Source: Vanessa cardui | Lineage: Eukaryota; Arthropoda; Insecta; Lepidoptera; Nymphalidae | Assembly: GCF_905220365.1 (NCBI RefSeq) | Contig: NC_061135.1 | Coordinates: 17,501-81,500, forward strand | DNA length: 64,000 bases | Direction of reading: 5' to 3' | Shown here: one piece after another, positions 53,251 to 64,000 of the stretch | Layout: every line of letters starts with the position of its first letter | Numbering within the stretch: position 1 is the first letter of the stretch | Position numbers and translations under genes: made by a program | The notes under the pieces: generated by a model | The model's database searches: none | What the model was told of the DNA's origin: nothing | Seen by the model: the letters and a program-made list of their open reading frames with translations, nothing else

Positions 53251-54861
53251 TTTGGACAGAGGTGAGATTAATCTGCTTTGATACAAATGGCGATCCAAAA
53301 GTAATTAATAACAATTGACAACTAAGTAGCTAAAGTGGCTGAGTTGTCTCAAAATATAAAACATATATTGCTTTTTCGTTATCATACCCTGGGTAAAAAT
53401 TTAAGAGAAACAAATTCGTACATCTAGTTTTACTAAGTTGTAACAAAATAACTCGTATTCGCAGCATTTAGGGTAGACCCGTTGATATATGTACGCTCTA
53501 CTATAATAATATTGTTTTGATGCCTGGCTCACCCTGCGTTACATGGACATCAGTAACTCTCCTAATATCTCATAATCCTTGTAACCCTCTCTATAAGAAG
53601 TCCATACTATTGGTACAATTCTATTACTTATGAACCATCACTTTGAATATCTTAGTTATAATAACTCCTAGCTTGTTGTGCTTGGTACGTTCCAAATGCG
53701 TAAAGTATTAAGATAGGACAGTTATCGAGGGAGCTGCGGCATTCATATATTGGAAATCAGCCTTTCTTCTACTCAAATTATTCGCCATGACGTATTCGCT
53801 CAGCGGATTACTAGGAGCTATGCGGCGCATTATTAATGATATCGTATGTCACGTAACGTTGCTTTGTTTTTGTAGTAATATATATTTGTCATCAAAATCA
53901 TCAATGTAATCTCACCGCTTCAACAAGTTGTTACAAACGATGATCGCCGAGTTCTATCTATTATTTAATTCCGTAAGATAATATGTCATGCAAGCGTTAT
54001 GGTGTTATGCAGATGTACTTCATTTTGTAATCGAATTAGTATTATCAACGGTTGTGTCGACGCACGCCCGCGCCGCACTCGGCCGATCCGCACTCATTAA
54101 GTAGCAGGAGTGAGTCAACACACCCGGAGAAGCGCGGGCTAATATTATCCCGACTATTTAGGTATTAGGGTGGCGTTCATCACGCGTCACTTATTGACAT
54201 TTAAAGGTAAGAATATTCATATATTTTTGGAAACCTCTGTGCCTACATACTCCCCGTATGTATGCCTGCTACTGAAAATTAACAGCGTCCTCACGTCGTG
54301 TCGTCTGTATTTATATCCATATTGAAATTAGAAATGCGAAAGTAAATCTGACTGCTGAGCCTCTGATGTTTAGTGGATTGTGAGTCCAATTTATTATTGT
54401 ATTTTATCATATAAGGTATAAAATGAACATAAAAAGATACGTGGAAGACTACACAGTCAAATGAGCCGCTCGTTTTGTAATATCACGTTAACATTCGAAC
54501 TTAAAATGTTATCAAAGAAGCTTAATTTTTAAGTTTAACAAGGTAATATTTAAACTGAAGGCACTCGTGCTTGCGAGCGCACGCCCACGCCGGAGTAACA
54601 AAGCGGACGGCGAGCCTTCATTAAACACTCGCCACTCGCCACTCGGCACCTTCCCGCCGACACGCGTTTCACAATGACGTGTGTTTTGATGTATTTATTT
54701 AATTCATTTCTATGAATGTATAATGTATAATAACTAAGCCCAGATTCAAAAAGTAATTCAACGAAAGCAACAAACTTATTTCAGTAAATATGTTCTTCTA
54801 AAATGTAGTGTGTCCTACTTTAACTTGTTTTTTACCCTTCATTTTGGATTCATATTTGAAG

Positions 54862-55013
54862 GCAAGTTAAATGACAGCTCTCACACTTGCTATACCTGGG
54901 GGCCAGCGAGTCATTGCAATCATAGAGCAAGGAATGTAACATTCAAGATCCCACGCATCACAACTAATGATGATTACGACAATAAAGTTTTTGTTTGCGT
55001 TAAGTCCTTATAA
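54862..55013 (+). other. Possible orphan coding fragment or exon, unrecognised
   Basis: After a T-rich tract and an AG at 54860-54861, a frame of about 50 codons with four cysteines (SSHTCYTWGPASHCNHRARN, VTFKIPRITTNDDYDNKVFV, CVKSL) ends at TAA 55011-55013. The spacing and the KIPRITTNDDYDNKVFVC ending loosely resemble an immunoglobulin-like strand. No partner exon is visible. It could be a terminal exon, pseudogene scrap or chance. Confidence 0.2.
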
Positions 55014-58000
55014 TATCAAAAATATCGTCTTAAGTATGTCTACAGAGAGATCTCGAATTGATGTAACGTTTCCAATGACTGATTGAGCACAGACAGCGCG
55101 TGTCACACGCGCACAGCGAGCACTCGAAACGCTGCAGATCGATCCCGCGGGATGCGGACGAGACCCCATCGCGTAAGTAAGTAGCACATTGTTATTTATC
55201 GCAAGGGCGGAATCTCTTCAGGTGCGGTCGCGCTGCCGGCGTGCGGAGTTATCATCCTTGCATCATACATTCTGCGAACAATGCGCTCTCATGTCTCCCT
55301 TTATTTTTTTCGATTTATTATTTACCGATGTCAACAAACGTGCGCCTCTCACTATGAAGTCAGGCCGCAAGCCAAATCTTGTGTGTAAGAAACAGGAAAA
55401 ACTATTTTGTAGTCGGTGTTCGATATAGTAATGCAACGCAGATCAGTATAAGTATTAACTCTCTTATTTGCTGAAGTCGAGTAACAGTTAAGTGCATTAC
55501 TTTCAGTTATATCAGTACTTACAGAAAAAAAACGTTAAGTGCTTCGTCTCTCTCACACGTGGCAAGGCTGTAATGTTTGACGTGACACATATCGTAAAAC
55601 AGGAAGCCCTAAGCTTTCTAAAAATTTTATTAAAATAATTTTCCATATCGGGCGCCTCGCCTTTATTTCACTACGTCAAAGACAATCTATTTCTGTTTGT
55701 TTTGTTCCGCTATCAATGATTTTATTTATTTACAGATTTACGAAACCAGCTCTCATACAGTGTCACACCGACAGACGTTTACATGACACGTTTATAACAA
55801 AAATAAATAAATAAACACTGTACATGTACTGTTACATTAATATATTTTTAAAATTAAACAAAAGTAAAGAGATTGAATCTATCTCAAACAAGCTGCTATG
55901 GCTATATGTACATATATGATAAGAGATATTATAGTCGTGTTGTTCAATGACTGTCACTATATACAGTGTAGTCAAATATACGTATAAATATGTCCAGTAC
56001 ATACAAGTCATGAATGACCGTGCGCTCGTAGCACGGGACCGCTCTACGGAGATCATTAATGAAGACATCAGAGGCCTCACCTCTACCTCATCTGAAATCT
56101 TATGCATTGCGAAAATTAATAAGTACATCGCCGTGAACACGATTAGTTCGTTTCGCGTTTAAAATTAATAAGACATTACAAAGCGGTACAGCGAAGAAGT
56201 GTAATTGTTTGTGCGCTTGTCAAACATCCCCCTCACCCGTCACCCTTCACCCGTCACCTTTAGCCCGGTACGCGTCGACCGGTCTCCGACACCCATCACC
56301 CGGCGTCCGGCCGGTCCAGCAAACACTCCAGGCCGAGCAAAGCGCTGAAGCGGTCACTCTTCATTCGTAATGAGCTCTCGGCGAGTGTTTGAGTGTGGGA
56401 GGATCTAGCGCGAGCCTTTGTGGCTCTTTATTATTTGAAGCCTCGCCTTTTTGAAGGGAATGCGCCGTAGTTTAATATTTTCTGCGCTTGAAAACTTTTA
56501 TGTCGCTTTTCTATGCGTGTGCAAGGAAGTACTGCTTTATTTACTTCGTATATTAAACGAGGCTTTATCCACGCTTTAAATCGTATTCGAATGATCTTGC
56601 TTAAATATTATAATTAACACTGGAAAATGGATATCGATCTATAGTTATTTGGGTCATTTTATATAAATAATGGGTTTAATTAATTTTAATTAAATAAATC
56701 TGGAAAAGTACAGCATTCTTCCATTTATAAAAAGATGAAATCCATACATCTCGTTTCTCAGAAACGTAACGGTACAATAGGTAAGCAAGTGATATTTACA
56801 GGAACATTCACTTTTTATTGCGGCAAGTTTTTATATAACATCCATCTGACTCGATGTTTGACAACACATCTTTCAAATTAAACCTGATCCACTTCTCAGT
56901 TACCCGTTGAGCTGAAATTTGGCATACTTATGTGAACCCTTGATAACGCAATGGATAACATGGTGCTGGTCTGATGATGGAGCTGGAAGGTGGCCAAACA
57001 ACTTAGTAATGAAACGACATAACTATATCGAGTATGGGCATCGTTTGATTTGTCTTGACGAGTGTTAGTATAAGGGTGTATAAACATATTATATTGCTGC
57101 GATTGCACCCTGAGGCGGCGAACCCTGTTGACGAGAAACGTCTCCACCAAGAAAGAGGTGTTTAGAGAAGGCGAGTATGAGACACGATATATTGCTAATG
57201 TTATCGATCTCCAGATACACTTGAAAAAAAAATAGTTTAGCTGTAGCTTAATACATAGAATAGCAATACCTAAGTATTGCAACGTGTGTGTTATTTATTA
57301 ATTTATGAGATCAAACTAAAGTTAAAAATACAACTAAAAGAAAAACATTGCAAAAGGAAAAACCATGAATATGTAATTTCACAAAATGTTATTTAATGTT
57401 GCTTCACACCGTAACTCACTTTTATTTATATAGATGTATATTTTGCTTCAGGTTTATATTTGTAATATAACACTGATTTTTTAATTTTTAGTTCTTTAAA
57501 TGAATCAGAAGACAATGAAGGTTGTTTTAAAGTTATGATTGTTTTTATTATTTTATATTATTGAGAGCTACTCACCCACCGATTTCCGCTTGCCTGGCTC
57601 TAAATTTATAATTAACGAAGTAGTTTCTATCTTATTTTAAATTTCGTAATTCTATTTTTAAAAAGTATTGATTGTGCTGTTTTACAAACTTGATAAAATA
57701 AAGTTGCAATAAATATTATTGACATTAATATTTTAATTATTTATTACTAGATACTAGTATGACATAAATACGAAACAGGAAAATCCCTTTTATTGTGAAA
57801 TACTTGTCAACATCAAAAAGTTTCATCCCTTGATCTAACAATGACGAACAATCTTTTTCGTTGCACAAAAACTGTTTTATATTGTTCGAACATTTCCAAA
57901 ATTAAAAGAGCACATTGTACGATATCTTGGCAGTGTCTACACACACGCTCGTGTGAGCTACGAGCGCGCACAGCGAGCGCCGCGCGGTACTCGGGTGTAG

Positions 58001-60930
58001 TCTGCAGCCCGATAGATTTATTCTTCAACGAGATTACAGCGCGCTTTGAGACGATGAAATCTATTTCACGCTGAAAGACGTTAAAATATCATGTCATAAT
58101 CTGAAATATGTATCAAAGGAAGAAGCTTAAAATGGAGTACAGCGCCGAGAGGAGCTTCGAATAAAGCGCGTCTTATGATAAAGCATTTCTTCTGACATCA
58201 ATAATGTCTTAAATTTGATTAAATGCTCTTTTTACTGTATTTCAGATAGCAGAATGGAGTTTAATGAGGGTTGCGTCTCGTAGAAAGTATCTCTTGGTTA
58301 TTTATTTATTGCTCCGATAGCCTCATATCCGACAGCGCGCGGTCACCGCCGCCCAGTCCTCGCCTAACCATCTCTAAATAAAACCGATTGAGAGAGCGCA
58401 CGAATTGATTTAAAAGCGCAGCGCTGCCGTTCCGCTCGCTGCAGACTCACCTGCAACAAATAAAAGAGAATTTCATTCCCATTGAAAGTTATTCATTAGA
58501 GCAGTTTTCTAAAACAATTGGAGCGCGTTTGCACTCGCGGCACGCAGCGAGCTGTCCGCGGGCGCGGCGCCACTGCGAGCGACACGCACGCGAGTTGTAC
58601 ATTTTTGGTACGGTTGTATTTAAAAAAATTGTTATTTTTTTTTAATTCATACTCTAAGAATAATATCTTTTAAAGTTTGAATCAAATAATCGAAAGATTT
58701 AAATATGTTAGTAGGAGCTAATATTTCCTTTTTAAATATAAATAGAAATTTTAGGAAACGAAGAATGATTATCCAAGATCATCAAATGGAATATGTATAT
58801 TTTGTTAACAAATGACTCGTCGAACCGAAGCGAAATGGCTTTGTTCTGTACGAGGTATCGCACGAGCGGTCGCAGCTCTAATGGAGCCCTCACCGCGGAG
58901 CGGGGGAGAGGCATTGGTATGTTAAGGTTTAATACATAACATAAAGACGTAGTTAAGAGTTTAATTTAGGTAAATTAATATATTCTTGAATTAGCAATTT
59001 AAATTTATTAATTCAGTACCTACAAATATTTAAATGAGAATCAAGGAATATTTGGGATATGATGGATTATTATAAACGATCTGGAGAGGTCCAAACAGGT
59101 TCAAAAGTTAAAATATAGTTAGAAATAATGCGTCACCGGTTGTCGCTAGTGTCGGCACGGCGCGCGGTCGGAGCGCTTTCGACGCGCTCGCATCCAATCG
59201 AGTGTTAAATGACGAGATGTCTCAGAGATTTCACACGTCGCCTGCTCTCATGATATCAACTAATTTTTAATGTATGAAACTGAAATGACTTGTATTGATT
59301 GTCATTTTGTCGTTATCAGTTTTGAGTAAAATTGTGTCTCAAATTAACAACATTTATATATGAATGTTAGCAGGTGGAGCGAGATCGCAAGACCTGTATT
59401 TTAAGACTGTAACTCGTCACGATAACTCGAGATTGTGGCACGAGTGAACGACTCAGAAGAGCTGGCGTGTCGATTCCACTCATATGTAACGAAAAACTTT
59501 CAAAGAGCAGTAATTACACATCAGCATCACAATCTATCGCAGCCAAACCGACGTGACAATTCGCTTGAATATAATTCTTATGTATTAACGCATTCCTGTC
59601 ACGCGCCGTGTCACGTTACACGTCACGCGTCACGTTCGATCACGAGAAGCATGCGTACAGCTTACGTGTGTATTTTGTGAAACTCGGGGTCTAATTTATC
59701 CATGACGATGACATATAACCGTCCTACAACCTGATCGATTGTTAAGCTTTACAGTCAAATTATATATTCGAATAATTAATAAGAGTGGTAACTTTGAGTG
59801 TAATTTAATTGTGTAAAAAGGCCGTTGATATCATTAAGTGATAAATGAAATACGGAATATCCAGCCACTCCATAGACTTTAAACAAAATAAGCGAACTGC
59901 AAAGTTTACCAAAGTCAGCGAAACAGCCCGAGTGGTCTCGTTAGTTGACCTTGCAGCGGCGCATTGTTAGCAGGAAACAATAAGAGACAAAGGTCAAGGA
60001 GCTCTCGGCGATGCTCGTAACAATGAGGTTTAATCGCCGGCACAGTATCTATCTCGTAAAGAGGCTAATAGCGCGTCCCGAGCTGTCGGCGCACGACAAA
60101 CCCGCAGCGGCCGCGGCAAGACGAGCAATTACGTAGCAATATGTGAACACGGCGCCCGGATAACACATGCTGCAGCTTAAGCTGCGCTTTATTTTGACAT
60201 CTGCGACGTGGTAATAACGCTTATTGTAGCTTGCGCAATTGATTGCGAGAGCAATGTCGTCGGTGATTACGAGCGGGAAGCAATTGGAACGTCTTTGGCG
60301 CAGCTGCGCTGAGCGAGGATTATCACGTCCCCAGTAGCGCCGGCGTGACTGCTGCAAGTGCATCGAGATCTTACACCGCCGTCTCGGTTCAGCCTCCGGT
60401 AATTAAAACATCTCGAGAGCTTCGCACCACGCTCGTCCTAATGACGTTTACACTTTAAAATGAAATGCGAATACAGATTACTCGACCTTAGCGTAATCTC
60501 CAGATTTATTGCGTTCTAATTGGATTTCTAACAAACGGGCTTAATTGCTCCGAAACAAACCATAAAATATTTGTTTCGAATATTACCGGTTACGATTCAT
60601 AAATTATAATTAAACCGAGCGATTTAAAGGCTCGGCGCAGCAAAGCAAATATTTGCCGTAAATTTAACCGGATCCAATTTAACCAATTAACGGTAATCAA
60701 AAGTAATTAATTAACATAATTGGGGAGAAATTGTGGCATTGAAATGCTAAACAGCGAACGAAACAGAAGTGGGAGTGAATTTACATAGTTAAGAGATTCG
60801 TCAACGGCGACGCCGGCCGAGCGCAGCCGGAGCCGCCCGAACTCGGCTCTAGCGAAGTTTTGTTCCGAAGATATCATTTGGGTCAAAATTAGTTATATGA
60901 CTTGTGACTCTTTGCTTTATTAAGATTTAA
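55014..60930. other. Long stretch without a supported gene
   Basis: Many frames are open for 60-130 codons but none shows a domain or a consistent splice partner. Local features: GC-rich spots near 56230-56340, 57950 and 58540, and a splice-like CTTTTATTTGTTGCAG on the minus strand at 58453 that cannot be tied to an exon. Most likely intronic or regulatory DNA. Confidence 0.5.
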
Positions 60931-60934
60931 TTAA

Positions 60935-61170
60935 TAAATAAATCTTATTATTCATTAAAAGAGTACTCTTCAGAAAAAAAGAACGCCTGGAGTTAGTCTC
61001 GGGGTCAATCACAGGACACAATTATTGTTGTTAGTGTTTATCTGAAAAGAGCAAATATCCGAGTCTCTTGCCGTTTCTTTCCGCTAGAGGCTGCTTTACG
61101 AAACGGTGGTAGAGAAAGTAACTATCAACTATTCAGAAACATCATTGTGAAGTTTACTTGATAATGCTTT
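60935..61170 (+). mobile_element. CR1/Jockey-type 3' fragment, diverged
   Basis: TTATTCATTAAAAGAGTACTCTTCAG followed by AACGCCTGGAGTTAG is the sense version of the RT end and 3' UTR at 42840-42900. CTCTTGCCGTTTCTTTCCGC and ACGAAACGGTGGTA then match the 3' UTR, ending GTGAAGTTTACTTGATAATG. The TTTGAT tail is lost. Confidence 0.7.
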
Positions 61171-61269
61171 TATACGTGATATTTACAAACGATAAATCAA
61201 TGTGTAAAAGTTATAACGAAGCACAAATATTCCTATGTAATCAGCATTAAATTTCCATAAAAAACAATT

Positions 61270-61729
61270 TTATTGCAAAATATTACACTCATTTAATAGT
61301 ACATTTTTGTTTTGGAAGCAAGCGTAACGCAGATAGGAAAGAAGCCAAGTTAAATGATTTACGTGAGATATCTCAGTACATGACCTATCTATTGCTTTTG
61401 GGCCAATCTCCCGTAGCCGACGTGCGTGCAATCCAATATCAGCTTTAGTTTTATGAGTGTAAGGATTAGAATTGATGTACTGCGCTTCGCTGTAGCAATT
61501 GCCCGATGCATTGGAGACGTACGCGACACCAGCCGAGCGTGAAGCTCGCCGGGAACTCGCCGTAATGCGTCCTGAGGACATGGGAATAGAAGAGGCTCAT
61601 GGAGCGAAAAGAATCCTGCCGGCGTCGATGAGCGTCGGAGCATCGCTTTGTGTTTAAGACGCCTATACTTTGAAGGCAAAGATTTCTCGTTTCTGTTGTT
61701 ACCGGAATCCAACCCGTAACCAATTTCAA
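61270..61729 (-). other. Overlapping minus-strand open frames, unrecognised
   Basis: Three minus-strand frames (61270-61581, 61389-61712, 61466-61729) are open together for 87-107 codons. The segment is GC-richer than its surroundings. Text such as GEFPASFTLGWCRVR or SAGVAYVSNASGNCYSEAQY gave me no family. It could be an exon, a repeat-derived fragment or chance. Confidence 0.2.
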
Positions 61730-62589
61730 ACCTTACTGATAAGCGATGCTTAAATTCGTTAGGTTAATATGGTATGCTGTGGTTTGTATAATAAGTTAAT
61801 ATTATGTTGCATATTTTCAATGTTTTTATTTTTCTTAATTTTATTAGGGCAATCGACCCCTGGAAAATAGGCTGGTTAAACTACTAAAGAAACAAAATTA
61901 ATTTTTAGGCTATACAGTGTAAGTAAGATGATATGAAAATAAAAAATACAGGATTTTACGGTAGGCGATTTATTTATCAAACGGTATAATTTCTGTCTGA
62001 GTCGTAGTTAGGCCAATATAGCTAAGCGGTTAGTTAATTCGATTGCTTTCAATAAAAGTTTTGAAACAATATCGTTTCAGTTTTGTAAACGCTTTATAAT
62101 TAAAATAATAAAAATTATATATTAAGTTGTGCACTTTGAAATGTTCTCAAGACGAGTCGGTAGAAGAGCGCGGTGCGCGCGAAGTCGGCGCGGGAACAAT
62201 ACGCCTTGTTTGCGGAGCGCCCGGCGCGCGGCGGGCTGACCTTGTTATTAATAAACAACACTTCATTCCAGCCGGCTCACGACTTCTACATAATATTTAA
62301 TATAATTTTTAATAAAGAGAATAAACGGTAACACTAATAATTGATCGTTCGCATGTGCAGCAGCTATTAGTAACCTTCATTAGAATAAAAAATATCAAAA
62401 TTAATAAATAATTTTATAGTTGGTAAAAATATGAATAATTTAATATAACTTTTATCCTGGCTAGTCCATTTACCCTCACCTCGCTTCCGTGACTTGTGTC
62501 GGAACAAACCGAGTATTTAACATTTCTATAATAAGAACGCATTAACTGATTTTAGATATAAATTAGCGATGATTCAGAGACGTTCGTTA

Positions 62590-62660
62590 GACCAGCAGCC
62601 GGGTCCGAGCCCAAGATTGCGGGTTCAAACTCGGTCTACAACCACTGGATTGACGTCCAA
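62590..62660 (+). repeat. tRNA-like or SINE-head relic
   Basis: AGATTGCGGGTTCAAACTCGG at about 62613-62633 is a B-box-like motif in the context seen in the SINE heads (GATTGCGGGTTCAAACCC). The A-box side is poor and no SINE body follows, so it is not called a tRNA gene. Confidence 0.3.
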
Positions 62661-62929
62661 TATTTCGTATAATGTATACAAAACTTTGAGTTTTGATCAG
62701 AGCGTCAGCGAGAAGCAACCCTTCACCACCGTCGACAGAGCGCGTGAGCGGATAATGAGGTCTCGTCGTCACGTCGGCCACCGGAGCGGAAGTCGCGTTG
62801 CAACTTTAGCAATTTCCTGCGACGCGTCCTTATCGGTTGCTGTTAGCACTACCAGACTCTTTACAAACCTCTCATCCTATCGACTGACAATACACACATT
62901 AGTTTTAGAATTCAGAAGTAGATAATCAA

Positions 62930-64000
62930 GGACAGCGGCCTTCAATATCATTTCCATTTTGATAAATAATATAAGCACGTGTTTTCACACGAGATTAGAT
63001 CGCATATAAGCAATGTTGATGTATGACATTGTTCTCATTCAATGCCATAAATAAATATTTGAATGAAGTTAGCAATATTTTCGACGCGCAAGTGTAATCT
63101 TTACACCGCCCGCTCCCATCCGCCCCGCGCGGGACGGGCCTGTTAATCTGCTGTATCATTCGAGAGTACAAATTTGTCATATTTCACACCGAGACATGTT
63201 TTTATTTATCACCGCCCGTACACTCGCACGGGAGGCTTTGGCGCGTCGCCGCACGTCCCCACTCGTTCTTAATTTCGTCGCGAGATGTCACCACATGCGA
63301 GATAACGTACTTCGCGACTTACGTACACGAGCGTGAGCCTTTTAATTTCTGAAAGAGAATTGTAAAATAGCGGAGGACATGAAAATAAAGAGACACGTTC
63401 TTATATCTCAATATGTTCTCGGAATTCATTATCGGCACACACTCGTACGCTGTTGAAAAATAGTGAAAAGTGTGTCACGAGAAAATGCCGTTGTTGTGTA
63501 CTTATTATGTAAATCTATAATAAAGAATCCAGTCGGGCCCCGGTGACAACGGGCTTGGAGGAGTAGTGTGGTGAGATGAGCGAATCAAGTAACACACGGT
63601 TCGGCAGTTGATCGACTAAGATCAACCCGTATGAATACGGTTTTATTATTCACCACCTCCGAGGTACTTGTTAAGTGTTTAATGGCTTCGGCAGGATTCG
63701 TGGATTAGCTAATAATTAACCAGATCGCGGAGTAATTGTTCGTATCGCATTCGAGCCATATAATATGTATAGAGACCACAAATAGTAATTCCAACCAGTC
63801 AAGAACGTGCGAGCGAGAGGGCGCGGCGGGCGCGCGGCTCCCGGAGCTGCGAGCCGAGTGTTGGCATGTACAGCGCGTCGCACTCAGCGCGATTGTAATG
63901 CTAAAGGCACATAAAACGAAGAAATTCGCGACGATGAAGGAATTGAATTTTAAAATAGAGGTTCCAAGTATTCTCCAGTCGCCACACTTACATTTATTTT
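62930..64000. other. No gene recognised to the window end
   Basis: AT-rich DNA with GC-rich patches near 63110 and 63820. The frame 62995-63180 (minus) has no recognisable content. Confidence 0.5.

Noticed and set aside
58440..58500. First coding exon of dpr at a minus-strand splice-like site
   Set aside because: The CAG/GTGAGT site could be donor or acceptor and no signal peptide or matching phase is seen.

Overview
This is a eukaryotic window, almost certainly from a lepidopteran (butterfly or moth). It has spliced insect genes with GT-AG introns, an AT-rich background, tRNA-derived SINEs of the butterfly type, a Dong/R4-like non-LTR element, Helitrons with TCTATATATATAA starts, and non-LTR tails built on TTTGAT units. 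There are no operons, ribosome-binding sites or bacterial features. The species cannot be named from the sequence alone.

Layout. Bases 1-480 are a perfect ACCT tetranucleotide array. Bases 1533-7376 hold a decayed BEL/Pao retrotransposon. It is interrupted by a 1,740-bp non-autonomous hAT-type DNA element (2121-3860, 8-bp target duplication) and by a 5'-truncated R2/R4-type non-LTR element (5189-7169, 13-bp target duplication). A minus-strand CR1/Jockey-type fragment follows (7377-8460), then a degenerate Ty3/gypsy element (about 8651-15617). A second broken RT relic (17241-18534) is split by a palindromic, probably Penelope-like element (17746-18110). Fold-back and MITE-like repeats fill 18670-20000. 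A structurally intact Ty3/gypsy element with two 681-bp LTRs that look identical, a CTAG target duplication and open gag and pol (20234-25656) sits inside a Helitron-like repeat. A scrambled Helitron (25818-28527) carries an RTE tail.

Two host genes are supported. On the plus strand, 30096-38092 encodes an 894-residue WDSUB1-type protein in 12 phase-consistent exons: many WD40 repeats, then SAM, then U-box, so a predicted E3 ubiquitin ligase. On the minus strand, 44932-41268 holds the last six coding exons of a dpr-family cell-surface protein with two immunoglobulin domains and a hydrophobic C-terminus, as in neuronal recognition proteins. Its signal-peptide exon is not visible. Both genes carry truncated copies of the same CR1/Jockey-type family within about 20 bp of a splice site.

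From 45000 to 64000 there is no convincing gene. This is probably a long 5' intron or upstream region of dpr and contains SINEs, a Helitron-like end, a non-LTR scrap, GC-rich patches and a few unexplained short open frames. No new multi-gene system was found. The most interesting items are the enlarged WDSUB1, the palindromic element with 12-bp duplications at two loci, the intact young gypsy element, the Helitron with swapped modules, and several perfect short-loop palindromes suggestive of template switching.
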